Below are positions 38,992 through 50,687 of a DNA stretch of 64,000 nt, in pieces. A program made the translations under genes and the position numbers. The DNA lies in NCBI RefSeq assembly GCF_000165425.1, contig NW_001798992.1, positions 162,902-226,901 on the forward strand. The letters run 5' to 3'. Positions within the stretch are counted from its first letter, which is position 1; each line of letters begins with the position of its first letter. This DNA is from Paramecium tetraurelia (lineage: Eukaryota; Ciliophora; Oligohymenophorea; Peniculida; Parameciidae). A model generated the notes under the pieces. It was given only the letters and a program-made list of their open reading frames with translations, was not told where the DNA came from and did no database searches.

Positions 38992-39429
38992 ATGAAATAA
39001 ATTATTTTGGCAATTCTACTTTTTGGATTATGTGTCCATGCACAGACAGACAGACATACCTTACAGGGAGCATTGAGTTTACTTGAGAAGGCATAAACCG
39101 ATATGTCTGTATATGATTAACAAGAGCCAAGATTATACACTTGGTTTTGTTCATTCAGAGATGGGGTTTAAAGACTATTCCAACCCATCACAGAGAATAA
39201 ACTGGCCAGTCAGTATGCTCTGTTTGGATCAGTGCCAGGAGTCATCCTTATGGCTGGAATAATGCCCATGATACTATTAGTCGTTTTTAGTTACGGCATG
39301 TTCAAATTCATTACTTATGAACCAAAGAAGATGGAGTTCAAATATGCTAAATTGCCAGTCAAGGAAATTCAGAAGTCTTAGAATAAACAACAACAATATC
39401 CACCATTTTGCGTATTTGGCTTTATATGA
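38992..39429 (+). CDS. Small secretory or single-pass membrane protein, unknown (145 aa)
   Basis: Starts with a clear signal peptide (MKQIILAILLFGLCVHAQ). A polar segment of about 65 residues follows (ALSLLEKAQTDMSVYDQQEP, then LYTWFCSFRDGVQRLFQPIT), then a membrane segment GVILMAGIMPMILLVVFSYG and a Lys/Gln-rich tail. The expected topology is lumenal N-terminus, one helix and a cytosolic tail. No family recognised. It begins 10 bases after the EamA gene stop on the same strand. Confidence 0.75.
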
Positions 39430-39471
39430 ATGTCTATTCAATATTCTAAATATATTATATATAAGATGTTT

Positions 39472-40398
39472 TCAAATGGCTTTTCTACATAGTGGGCATG
39501 TTGAATTTACATTCATCCAACTCTAGCAGTTTAATATCAAACCAATATACCATTATGCATGATTCGTGGAAATGATGGAACTTGCTGCAAGTCAGTGTTA
39601 AGATATTCTCTCCTAATTCGTATGCACATCTGCAAATAGTACATTCAGGATCGCCTTCAACACAATTGGGTTTGTAACTCTAAATGTTCAATCTTTCCAT
39701 AGCTTCTCTTTTTTACTGTCTTTTAGTGCAACTAAAAATCATTTGTATAAAACTTACTGTGAGACACAATAATATATCAAAAACAAAATCAAAAATGGTG
39801 AAAATAGAATACAAAATATTGCTATGATGTATAAGTCTATGTATTAATAGATTGAGAGTATGAGGATTGTGCACAGGAAATAGTATTAATAATATTCACA
39901 TCCTGTTCTTGATGTTTCTTAAGATAGAAATATTGCTAAGCCGTATAAGAAGAGCAATTAGTATATAATGCCCAATAGACGACTATACCATTTACCACAT
40001 AAGACTGACTTTTAGACTTCATATTTGATTTATCTTGTCAAAATGCTTATTTATTTTGAATCCTCAATAAAATGGGCTTAGAATTGTTCTTCTTAATCTC
40101 GTATTTAATCCAACTTCTACGCCAAATTACGTCGGTTTTCCTCTACATTCATGTACACTATCTAATTGAAATACAAGATAGTATTTAATATCGAATGAAG
40201 CACTATCCAAGCTATCCATTTATGCAATGGGTTTTCATAGTAGAATTCAGAAAAGGAAGTGTAATTGCATTGTTGGGTAGGTAAGAGTAAGTATGTTCCA
40301 AAGCTTATTTTGGTAAAACAATAGAGTAATTGGAGGGAATTGCTAACATTAAAATGATTAGCAGATTTCCTGTACAATTACGTTTCTTGCATCTGCAT
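39472..40398 (-). CDS. Multipass membrane RING-H2 finger protein
   Basis: A 290-residue protein with two introns (39732-39757, 39523-39550). Membrane helices include AWIVLHSILNTILYF, LLGIIYQLLFLYGLAIFL and a pair ending LFSPFLILFLIYYCVS, with a charged helical loop between. The C-terminal RING-H2 is CTICRCAYELGENILTL, FHHFHESC and SWMNVNSTCPLCRKAI, immediately before the stop; the second intron cuts it after the His-Cys part. It is likely a membrane-anchored E3 ubiquitin ligase. It starts 33 bp downstream of the stop of the next upstream same-strand gene. Confidence 0.87.
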
Positions 40399-40431
40399 TT
40401 ATATAATTATTAAAATAATATAAAATTTAAG

Positions 40432-40983
40432 TCATCCTATTATTTTTCTCTAATCTGAAGGATCGATGGTTTCTAAATTTTTGCTGATCTTCACTTCCTC
40501 ATTCAATTGGATCTCATCCCCCGTCTTGGACAGATTATCCAACAACACTAATTTGCTTAGAACTTCAAAGGTCTCCTATCTAAATTTGGGTTGATCAGCC
40601 ACTGGATTTCTGTACACATTTAATTGAGAAAGATGATTGAGCAAAGCCAACTATTTGATATCCTCAATAGAATCGAACTGATTATCCATGATCGACAAGG
40701 CAACCAGATTTGGGTAGATATTCAATTTGGACAATTCCTTCCCACTCAATTGATTGTGATCCAAGCATACTCTGATTATTGATTTCGAGTCGGGTAAATT
40801 GGAGAGACTCTTTAATTTGCACTTATTCAATTGAAGAGACAGAAGACTAAACTTCTCCAATTCAGCCTTGATAGAGTCTGGAATACAATCCATCTCAGCA
40901 TCCTCGATGATTATTTCTTCAGTTGAATCCTTGGCCAAACTCCTAAGAAATTTTAATAATTATCTTTCGGTTTCTTCAAACAT
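40432..40983 (-). CDS. Leucine-rich repeat protein (ANP32-like)
   Basis: A 183-residue intronless protein. Repeats with the LRR consensus run from about 45 to 135: LLSLQLNKCKLKSLSNLP, RVCLDHNQLSG, LVALSIMDNQFDSIEDI and LSQLNVYRNPVAD, closed by an LRR cap (PKFRQETFEVLSKLVLLD). Length and layout resemble the ANP32/LANP group, but the long acidic tail of that family is absent. The first ATG (MFEETERQLLKFLRSLAKDS) is used. Likely a protein-protein adaptor; partner unknown. Confidence 0.85.
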
Positions 40984-41091
40984 ATAATTTAATTACATTC
41001 TCAGTGATTCAAGACAGCTTTTTATGTTTTTAAAATCATGCTAAAATTAATCAACCTAAAATATAATTATATTATTTTGTAATAATATCTT

Positions 41092-42207
41092 TCAAAATCT
41101 ATGGTACTGTGGTGATAAGTAATGCCGAGGAGGATATTGATGCATAGAAGGATGCACAGGATAAGGATACATACTCTATGAATTTGGAGGGGGACTTCTT
41201 TATGCTCTAACATCCTAGACAGGTGATTTCCGATGCTCAAATGATTCAAATTAAGTCTTCTTCTCTGGAATTGTGACACGTAATGGTTCCTTGATTCTGC
41301 TGCCTTAAAAAGAACTGATTTTAGTGCTCTCAGTAACATTAGTGGTAGGCAATTAATGAATGCCAATGAAATCAGGGATTGAAGTGTGTTGAACTTGTAT
41401 TATTGAACTCAGAAACACACTCAACTCAGATCTTTTGATTATTATAAATTAGGTTACGCTCTGTGTTAATCAATTTAGACCTCGCTACTGACAGTTGGAA
41501 ATGCGTTTATGTACTCCCCTATCTTCTTATAGTAAACTTGGTTGTCCTCTTAAAAGGTTGTTGTGAAATAGGGTATGAGTGCTGTTAAACAATCTGAACT
41601 CTAAAATGTATTCAACATCTATTTCATTGATCTCCATCTATCTTCAATCATCGATAGTAAATGTTTAGCATCTCTCTCTTAATTATTCACATTCTTCTTC
41701 TGTTTGTGTTAGACTTCATTCTCTAAACCATTGAAGAATTGTTCAACAACATCCTACATCCGTTTCTTAATTTCTCTAATCTTTTTAATTGTTTTATCTG
41801 CATGAACCTCGAAAGTATTCACATGCTTTTTGATATCGTAATATGAGTTGGTGAATTTCTTCACTAAAAAGAATAGAAAACTAATGTTTACATTCATTAT
41901 TGACATGATCGCTTGCTTGATTTAATAAGACCTCCAATGATTCAAATACTGGGTATGTGCCTTCATTGACATGTTCCTTAGAATGAAGATGTATGCAAAG
42001 AGGACATAATGGTATTATACATTGAGGTGCTCGACACATGTTAGAGATATAATAACCTTTATGGTAGTAGCATTCCACTTAAGGTAGGTTGTTGGAATCG
42101 AAGAAGACTGTTCTGGCTAGATTGTCTGATAGTTTTTCAGGCTGTTGATAGGAATCTTGTCTCCCTTCATTAAATTCGTCATCTACATGTTGTACTATAT
42201 TATCCAT
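41092..42207 (-). CDS. B-box-type zinc finger protein with coiled coil and Pro-rich tail
   Basis: A 353-residue protein with introns at 41864-41891 (28 nt) and 41432-41457 (26 nt). At about 60-95 the zinc-binding pattern reads CYYHKGYYISNMC, CIIPLCPLC and HLHSKEHVNE, as in ciliate B-box proteins. A long charged helix follows (TIKKIREIKKRMQDVVEQFF). After the second intron the tail is Ser/Pro/Tyr/His-rich (SPPPNSQSMYPYPVHPSMHQ). Removing that intron links the helix to the tail; without it the frame meets a TGA. It resembles the smaller B-box gene at 20212. Function unknown. Confidence 0.78.
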
Positions 42208-42254
42208 TAAAATAGTTGTTAAAATTAACGAATAAAAGCAAATTAAAAAACAAT

Positions 42255-43805
42255 TCACAGCTCTTCTTTTCTAAAAGTAGAGTGCATTTTCTTAAATGTC
42301 CTTCCTCCTCCAAGCACATCATCAATGAATGTTATGATTTCGGTTGGTTCTATTGAATTCTACACAGCATAAGTTTATCGCTTAGGTTTTATAATCACAG
42401 CATAAGATTGAGTTTGCTTTGCTTCAAATTTGGATGTCAATTACCTATCATAAGAAAATAAAATACTGTAGAGATCCATAATAGAAGGAAATGTTTTCAT
42501 TTTAATATTTATGAGGGATTTTGGATACCAACTCTAAATCTAATTCATTTTGTATCAACAATAAGAAACATAACCCGTTTCCTTTTACTATACATTATTC
42601 ATAATTTTATCCATTCAATTTCTGAATCTCCTTCACTTAGACTTCCTTCCTTTGTCCATAGGCAAATTATCTAAGGAATTTAACAATATTATCTTTCTTG
42701 AATTCTGATTCAAACACCTTGAAATCTTGATCATTCTTGGCAACAATCAAACTTGGGAATTCTGTAATCTTGAAAATTGAAGATAATTGTCTTTCAGATT
42801 ATCGAATCATTGCAAATTCCAATTTCCCCTTGAATTCTTTTGAAAGAGCCTTGAACAAAGGAGGAGTTGATTTTTTATTGGTAAATAGAATAACCTTAGG
42901 TTTTGACTTTTCAATATACTCCTAGAAATTGAATCCGCTCAAGATGATGACAAAATCCTCCATCAAATCAACAGCCTCCTTTGCCAACTCATTTATTTCC
43001 CACTTCCCTTTGTACTTAATAGGTTCAGCAGAGAGACGAGATGCATAAATGGAAACAGAAGGATACCGTTTCACAGAGAATTCATCTTCACACAATGCTT
43101 CATCATCTTCACAATCAACAGCTGCGACTCTAAAGATGCCAGCATATTTCTCAGCCAATTCAATGATTAGTTTTTTGTGCTTCTATCCTTCCCCATTGGG
43201 CAAATAGAAATATATTACCCAAACCTCTTCTCTTCTGTAAAATCGAGAGAGATTACTCATATCAAGAGTATACACATCTGTATTCTCAAACAAATTGTCC
43301 TTCTTCCTTTGAACTTCCTCCTCTTGATTACCAAATCCACCGCCACCTTGATTTCCAAATCCTGATCCTCCAAAATTAAAATGGAATTACTGGTGACCCC
43401 CACCACCACCACTGCCTCCTCTAAAGAATTGTGAGAACATCTCATCAAATCCACCTCCGAAATTTTGGAATCCTCCTCCACCACCTTATTGTTATTGTTG
43501 TTCATGCTTGTTTACACCCTCTTCACCATATTAATCGTAAATCTTTCTTTTCTCTGAGTCTTTTAAGGTCTCATAGGCATTCACTATTTTTTAGAATTAT
43601 TTCTGAGCCTAAACAAAAATAAGAATAATTGATTAACCTTCTCCTCATTTCCCTTATTTTTGTCTGGGTGGTACTTGAGAGACTATTTCTTGAAAGCCTT
43701 CTTGATTTCAGCGTCACTTGCCCCCTTCTTCAATCCTAGCAATTGGTAATAATCTTCTCCAGCCAATACGAGCAACAAGAAAATTGCCAGCAACACGACT
43801 TTCAT
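42255..43805 (-). CDS. ER J-domain protein with thioredoxin-fold domains (DNAJC16/ERdj5-like)
   Basis: A 499-residue protein with introns at 43609-43637 and 42445-42466. It has a signal peptide (MKVVLLAIFLLLVLAGE). The J domain (about 18-85) carries DYYQLLGLKKGASDAEIKKA and the Hsp70-activating HPD in KYHPDKNKGNEEK. A Gly/Phe-rich linker follows (GGGGGFQNFGGGFDEMF). At about 200-310 there is a thioredoxin-like fold (VWVIYFYLPNGEGQ; ELAEKYAGIFRVAAVDCEDD; VKRYPSVSIYAS), but the CxxC position reads NGEG, so it cannot do disulfide exchange there. A second such fold probably follows. It should act with BiP in the ER lumen; no KDEL-type signal is seen at EEL. Its start is 50 bp from the divergent gene. 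Confidence 0.88.
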
Positions 43806-43855
43806 TAACTTTAATTTATTCTAGAATTTTATTTAAATAACAGACAGAATTTAAA

Positions 43856-45630
43856 ATGTCTACTTCCCCTACAGGTGCTCACCGTCATGACAATTCTCCA
43901 TATGTCACCAAAAAATAATTACCACAATATCCCATCCCTCAACAATACCAGCAATCAACCCAGCAACTCAATCAGCCAGATTATTATTAAGATGAAAGGT
44001 ATCGTGAATTTGAGGAGCGTGAGGAACAATACAATTATCAAATCCAAAAAATGAATGATTATATTCAAGTATTTAAATCTAATCATCTTAGCAATTGTAA
44101 CATGATTTGGATGTATCCGAACATGCCAAACAAGGCTTTGAATCAGATTACCTTAAGGCAGCCCATGAATTGCAGCTCTACAAGGATCAATTGAAGAAAT
44201 TATACACCATCTACCAACAATAAACTGCTCAATTTGAAACTATTAAAAAGAAAACCCAAGAATCTAATCTAAATGCTGAAAAAACATATGAAAAGCAATT
44301 TGAAATTAAAAACGATGTGCAAAATCTCATTTTGGACAGAGATCTCCTTATGAATAAACTAGAACTGGGCGATAAACAATACAATTTTGATGTCCAAAGC
44401 TTGACTCAGTAACTTAATGACAAGAATGCGGAGATCTAAGATCAGAGAAAGAGAATCAACGAATTAACTGAATTGAAAAGAAAAGCTGATGAAGAAATTG
44501 CATCCTTGAGATTTACACTTGATCATCAAACTGCTAGATTGGAAGCTGAATTAAGAGAAAAAGTACTGAAATTAGAAGCATTAGACAAACAATTTGCTGA
44601 AGCACTCTATCTCAAAGATAATGAACTAGTTGATGCATTCGATAAGATCAGGATCCTAGAACACGAAGTTAGACGTATCTTAGATTTGAATAGAAGCTAT
44701 GCCCAAGAGTTGAGTATGTTAGCAAGAGACAATAGATTCAAATAGGAAGAAATAGCCAAAGTCAGAGAAGATGCAGTAAATCTATCATATCATTTCTAGA
44801 AACCTGCTATGCCATAGTAAATCAGCGTCTAATCAGGTGGTATGGAACCTAGAATGCCACCAGCTTGGGCTGAGAAATTCCATATCAAAATAGATGCTTG
44901 TTTAGATTTATTTGAAAGGAATCACGCTAAATCTTTGAAATAGTTATGCCTTAATCTTTGGAAGGCAAAAATGGAATTAAAAGCAAGAAACAAATAGAAC
45001 AAAGCCATGGTTGAAGAAAATTCAAATCTAGGCAAAAGTGTAGTTGTAGGCGGAGGAACTGATATGAGAGTAACCACATATTTTGTAGACTCTTTTGTTG
45101 CTGCCATTACTTTTGCCAGAGATGCTATATCTAATGTAGTTTTTGATGTCTTTGTCAAAAGTGTTAATAAGGCAAATAATAAAAAACTCAATTCTTTCGT
45201 TCTATTCTTTGAATCTCTTAAAGAAATGTAACAGAAGTCGAGCAAAGGATTGTGGTTGGCCTTAGAAACCTATGCTAAATTGAGAAAAGCTCTACGTCAT
45301 TCTGTGCCGATCCTTATTGATGCAAAAGTTCAAAGTGGGTTGCTCTAGAAAGTAGAGTTAGCTATGGGTAAATTACTTAAGCATGACATGGATTTCAGAA
45401 ATAATATTAACAAATGGTTAGAAGGGACCTTAGCCTTTACTGTTTAAAAGAAGGAAGCAGAAGCTTATGACAAAAATAAGGATTATCTGTTCCTGTTTAG
45501 ATTATTAACAGTTAAATATAGAATCAAATTCCCACTGTAAGGAAAGACGTTTGAAGTAGATGTAGATATTGAAACCACTTTAGAACACAAGATTTGTTAT
45601 GCCTTAAGAAAAGTGGTTAAATAACAATGA
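43856..45630 (+). CDS. Coiled-coil protein, unknown (583 aa)
   Basis: One 23-nt intron at 44069-44091. The N-terminal 60 residues are Gln/Pro/Tyr-rich (PQYPIPQQYQQSTQQLN). Residues about 65-315 form a long coiled coil (KQYNFDVQSLTQQLNDKNAE, DLNRSYAQELSMLARD). A linker with MEPRMPPAWAEKFHI follows. The last 230 residues are a globular, helix-rich domain (RVTTYFVDSFVAAITFARDA). No family recognised; the layout recalls cytoskeletal or basal-body scaffold proteins of ciliates, which is inference only. It is divergent from the J-domain gene with 50 bp between the two starts. Confidence 0.8.
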
Positions 45631-45833
45631 TTATTAAATTTAATTATAAACCTACTATCATTTTGATATTTTTATTTGTATTCAATCAAACTGAGATGTC
45701 TGGATAGATGTATAAAATATTATCTCCTAGTGATATAGATCATTATATTAAAATATACATATCAAAACCATATGATATACTATGAAATTATTCATGAAAA
45801 TAAAGATTCTCTTATAATTAGATATATATATTT

Positions 45834-48090
45834 TCATTTATTGATACTTAAATAGTGACCAGATTTATTTTTGTAGAAGAGTAAATATGGAGTCTCTTCA
45901 TCACTAAAATATAATGGGTTTAATTTTACATCAATTACGAATTTAGATCTTCACTTGATAGTTCATATTTATTAATCTGAGCATCATCAAAGCAAATCCA
46001 AGTTTCTGGTTTAGACATAGATCTTGCATAGCAAGAATAATGACCTGAGTAACTGTTTTTTCCTAAATGAACGATGAATGCGTATAAAATATATTAACTA
46101 TCCATGGCATCCAGATGTTGTTGTTGGAATACTTCTCTCATGTCAATTAAAAACCTGAGAGGTACCTTGGCCAGGATCTTAGTCATTTATTGCGATTGAG
46201 CATCATATTAAAATCTTGTTAGAATATGATATCATACCTTTAAATGGTCATAAATAAGACAGGGGGTAAATCATTCAATTATATAGATTTTTTTATGTCA
46301 TTTGATTTTCGCTAACACTTCTCACACGTAAATTCAATTTTCTCCTCTTCGTAGACCTATGCAATCATGTCCTTCAATTCAGTATATTTATTTAGATGCA
46401 AATCAATTCCCAAAAACTTTTCAATCTGGCCAAATGAAACATCACAATTCGGACATTCAATAACTGATCTATGCGTTCCAAAGAAGATTCTCTCCAATAT
46501 CTCCTATTATTCTTTTGGAATGTATTTAAGGAGATCTTCTAAAAAATGATGTGCAAATTCTCCAACATCCTGTTGGTCATTTGAATTGCAATATGGAGCT
46601 CTAAGCAATCTCTTTAATTCATAGGGTGAACAAAATCCAGACTATTAAAAATTCAATAACATAAACAATTTTCTTAGGGCATTGTATTGTTTGGCTTCAG
46701 GTATTGAGTTTATTAAAATGAATTACCTAAATCTATCAGTCATGTAAAGAGCTTGCAATATACTATTCATAAAACAAGTGTTGGTAAGGTTCTCCAATCC
46801 CACATAATTGTCATGATTGGGTCTGTCATACAAAGAGTCATCAAAGTTCAAATTTTTCAACTTTTGACAATCCCATACAGGATGATCTATCTAATTAAAT
46901 TAATCGAAACTTTTATCTCTAGCAATATGGAGTAATTTAGAAAATGAATCATGGTGAAGTAATTTATTTTAATACTTTTTATGAATAGCATTCATAAATC
47001 CATATATTTTATCGAAAATCGATCTATCATTCTATCTCAAATCAATTACTAGTCTCAATCTGTCGCACATAATCGTAATGTAATCATCAGTTAATTATTC
47101 TTGACGTCTTGACATCCCAATCATATAAACTTATAAGAGATCCAGAATGCTAGTATTCTAATGCAATTGAGGCAATAATAACGGTAGAATGACCTCCAAA
47201 TATATTTCACTTAATATTAGATAACAGCTTTAGTTACTATTCTGCTTCATCTGCTCTTCCAGGATATCTGTAACTTCCTACAAGATTGAGAGATTTTCGC
47301 TTAAAATACTGTATTTTATAAGTCCCTTAAATATTTTCACCGATTTGTCAGGATTATCAAAGTAATTGATTAAAAAGTAATTTCTATGTTGACTAATAAT
47401 ATGACCCAACTTAGTGCTTCCAATTTTTTTGAATAATATATATAGGCAGATTCCCTATTATTCAATAGCTTAATCAAATATAGTGGATATCAGCATCAAC
47501 CAATCATGGTCACTATTCTAATTCGCATTGTCTTTGCATTGCTAAATCAGAGAATCAGCTAGTCTTTTCAGCAACTCATCGTCCTTATAATCTTTATATG
47601 CCTTCAAAATTAGTTGCAGCAACTCTGGGTTGTAGGTCATGTCTTTAGGACATAATCTACTCACTAAATCAATCACTATTTCTTTATTCAATTACAATTT
47701 TTCTTCAATGGTCCCCTATTATCTAAACTTTCTGATTAACCTCTCTGCCACATATCCTAATTGCTTGAGCAAGGGTCGATGTGATTCAACACGACAATTT
47801 TGTATTACATACTTTGCATACAGTCCAACCATTTCCAAGTTATCCAAAGATTCTGTAATTCTCTTAAAAACCCCCTCATTATAATCCATGCTATAGGAGG
47901 CCTTGTCTGGAAGAAGACCGCCAAAATTTCGATCCAATGCCTTATCCAATATTTAGAAACCATGTTGTGTTTCTGCATGGATGCTCTTGTATAAGTTCTC
48001 CAGTTCAAGTGGAGCCAATCTCCTGTCTTGAGACCATATCAAATTCAATTTTTCTTGGAGACTTTTTGCTTAGATAAATTTCTGATCCAT
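45834..48090 (-). CDS. Ubiquitin-specific protease (USP, peptidase C19)
   Basis: A 735-residue protein with introns at 46215-46237 and 45904-45929. The first 425 residues are a helical N-terminal region without a recognised domain. The catalytic core begins with the Cys box GLENLTNTCFMNSILQALYM (about 432), where the usual GxT before the active Cys is TNT. QDVGEFAHHFLEDLL follows, then a zinc-binding C-x2-C pair (CPNCDVSF ... CEKCQRKS). The His box is KNSYSGHYSCYA (about 670), and the end is PYLLFYKNKSGHYLSI, the family's last motif. It should cleave ubiquitin from proteins. Both introns restore the frame exactly where motifs would otherwise break. Confidence 0.93.
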
Positions 48091-48185
48091 ATATAATGAT
48101 TATTAATTAAGTTCATAAATAGAATAATAACGTGTAATTTGTCAACTTCTAATTATATTTGTTTGAAAAATGATAAATATAAATC

Positions 48186-48520
48186 ATGTCAACAATATAA
48201 AATTCAGACTAATCAACCTAAATAAGAGATAGATATCGCCAAATCTCGAACCTCTTGCTAAACCACCTTAGTAACTATATATTTTTCTATATCTAGAGAT
48301 CCATCATAAGGGTATCTTCAAGCAAAATGCAAATTTTAAAGTCTTGCTAAACAAGAAAACCAAGACCACCTTACTCAACCTTAAGAATGACCAACAAGCA
48401 AAATAGATGACCCTAAAATATTTTTCGAGTTTTGAATTGCTCCAAGACATACTAACATCTAAAATAGATGCAAATTGCTTAGAAGAAATTCGATAATTAT
48501 GTAATTATTTTTCGAATTGA
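48186..48520 (+). CDS. Small unknown protein (102 aa)
   Basis: Starts MSTIQNSDQSTQIRDRYRQI, with a 26-nt GTA...TAG intron at 48271-48296, then a basic helical part (FKVLLNKKTKTTLLNLKNDQ) and an acidic end. Removing the intron fuses two open segments of similar composition. No family recognised. Its start is 95 bp from the USP gene's start (divergent pair). Confidence 0.65.
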
Positions 48521-49436
48521 TCATAACATTTTATTTTTCATATATTCGATAGTAACAAGTCAAATCACTTTATTATATATAAAATTAAAAGTAAATTATT
48601 TCATTTCCAAATACTTAGGGAATAAATGAATTAGGACTTTAATGTTTTAATCTATTTCATTTTGGTTTGAACTAACTTTTTTATTTTGCCTAATTGTTAT
48701 TTGATAAAATAGAATTATAATAAAATTTAAGTTTTTAGAGAATCAAAGAATAGAATATATTTTTATTAGTTATAAAGATCTCAAAAGAAAATGATGAAAC
48801 AATAATAGAATTCTTTAAAGATAAATTAAAAGCAGTTCAGAGAAACTAATTTAGTTCTATTTTGATTATTTAGATCTGATCTAATAAGTTTATATAAGAT
48901 AGAATATAACAAATAAAATTTATCAAGGATGTTTTGATTGAATTATATTACAACTAATAATAAATACCTGAAGCCTTTTATAGAGAATATTTCAGAAAAT
49001 GACTTCATTTTATAATAAGAAATTAATAAATTTAATTCTATTCATATGATTTAATTAAAAGTAATATATTTTTTTGATGATCAAATGTATTAAATAAAGA
49101 GAACCTTAATAAATAATGGATCTGATTAATGATTTATTTTATTCATTCTCCTTACTAATTTTATTCTTCTTTATTAGTGCCTTCTTGATGTTTCTATTAT
49201 TACTAATTTTACTCTTCTTATTCTTATTCTTGTTCTTCAATCTTTTACTTTTCTTCAGAAGCCAAGCCAATCTTTCATTTTCTGCCTTTTCTTACACTTA
49301 TCTTTTTTCTTCAGCCTCTATTTCTTCTTATTTTTTTCGTTCTTCCTCTTCTCTAATTCTCTATTCTTCTTATTCAGCTTAAATTCTGGCTTATTCATTT
49401 TGTTCTTTCTATCTTTTTCTTCCTCATCCCTTTTTT
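48521..49436. other. Gap with an unassigned Glu/Lys-rich coding-like stretch on the minus strand
   Basis: From 48521 to about 49060 nothing is recognised. From about 49420 down to 49060 the minus strand, in one frame, reads as a strongly charged helix (EEQRIREEEERKKQEEIEAE ... LAWLLKKSKRLKNKNKNKKS) without an ATG of its own. It lies just past the stop of the gene at 49437-50026 and is probably that gene's lost C-terminal extension or a separate decayed piece. No short intron joins them. Confidence 0.4.
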
Positions 49437-50026
49437 TCATTTAAGTTTAGAAGGTCGCTCTTTCTGTTGCTTAGGAGGTTAGTACTTAACTTCTATTTTG
49501 GTGGCCCATTTGGTTACATCTCTCTTATTTTCAAGATCATCAATGAATTTTTTGATTCGTTCAACCAATAGAGGAGGTTAAGGAAATAGTTATGTATTCT
49601 TCTTCGAATAAATGAGAGTCCCTATCAATGAATTAATCAATGTTGTACCTTTATGTCTAATTTCAAAAGATCCAGTTCCAGGCTAAATTCCTTGATTAAA
49701 AGTGCAATAGCTATTTGGAATGGAACTTTCAATTACTAAAATGATAAGATTAAAATTTACATTGTTGGCATTCCAAAAATAATTTGACGTACTTTTCCTC
49801 ATTGTGATGTGTACACCATGCGTGTTCATCACAGTTTTAACAAACTTCAAAGTCAAAGATCAATGCATTTTCAAAAGGAGCTTCTCTAGGTAATATAAAT
49901 GAAACAGAATTTAATCTTAATGATGCCTTAAGCCTTTATTTAATCTATTCTTTTAGTTTGTTATTGAGGATTTTCGGGTTGCTCCTCTTGATTTTAAGTT
50001 TGCTCTAATTGTTCCTGTTCAGCCAT
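49437..50026 (-). CDS. Unknown CxxC-containing protein (180 aa)
   Basis: Two introns at 49884-49905 and 49736-49760. The first (22 nt, GTTTC...TAGAG) has a weak acceptor, but removing it gives a continuous frame and a total divisible by three. The start is Gln/Glu-rich (MAEQEQLEQTQNQEEQPENP). The core reads FEVCQNCDEHAWCTHHNEEK followed by YVKLFLEC, with a CxxC and a further Cys and His. This slightly recalls selenoprotein W/Rdx-type folds but is not enough to assign. The C-terminal part is basic and Pro-rich (KYQPPKQQKERPSKLK). A charged coding-like stretch follows the stop. Confidence 0.6.
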
Positions 50027-50081
50027 TTTAATTATAAAAAAATATAATCGATAAAAAGAATAAACATAATCAAGGGACAAT

Positions 50082-50640
50082 TCACTTGTTTTTTGAAATG
50101 ATTTTGGATAGAGGCACTCTTTATTGTTTGTCAACTAAATGTTACTTTAGGAAACTTAATGATTGTTAAGAATTAAGCTTATGATTCACTTCTCTGCCCA
50201 AGGTCTCTATGGATACTTTTTCATTGAATTTCTTGATTACTAAATGAGGATAGATAAGGAAGCTTACTTTTTTTGGATTTGATTTCAATGGGGATAGTGG
50301 TTGCTTATTAAATTTGTGGCATTTTGATGGATTTAATGACTTTCTCAGATAATTTTTCATTCAAATTCCTTTAGAAGGATTCATCAATTTTATTGTTAGT
50401 GAAATGTGATTGAGTGCTACTACTTTGCTCAGGAGGTTCGTCTTCAAATAAATTGGTTTGTTTGGCTTTCAATTATATTTCCTTATCCTTTTTAATTTTC
50501 TGCTTAATTTATTCCTTCTATTATTGTTTTTTTTGGTGTGCTTGGGTTTTCTGCTCGGCCACTTACTTTTTCCTCTCGATCTCGGCTTGCTTGGCTACCT
50601 GAAAGGGTACCATCTCAAGTTCTGAATCACTACCAGACAT
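50082..50640 (-). CDS. Unknown charged protein (176 aa)
   Basis: One 28-nt intron at 50240-50267. The N-terminus is acidic (MSGSDSELEMVPFQVAKQAE), then a Gln/Lys-rich helix (AHQKKQQQKEQIKQKIKKDK). The C-terminal part after the intron is more globular (NEKVSIETLGREVNHKLNSQ) and ends VPLSKIISKNK. Without the intron the protein would end early at a TGA, and the downstream frame would lose its well-formed tail. No family recognised. It lies only 55-60 bp from its same-strand neighbours. Confidence 0.62.
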
Positions 50641-50687
50641 TAATAATTAATTATAATAAACAGAATAAATAAATTCATGATAAACAA

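Noticed and set aside
46700-46740. Apparent 32-nt GTAAT...GAAG intron in the USP gene just after the Cys box
   Set aside because: The unspliced frame is open and gives a normal USP sequence (FILINSIPEAKQYNALRKLF); removing it would damage the domain.
49116-49382. Plus-strand ORF rich in Leu and Phe that looks like a membrane protein
   Set aside because: It is the antisense of a Glu/Lys-rich minus-strand coding-like stretch; complementing GAA/AAG codons yields Phe/Leu/Ser codons.
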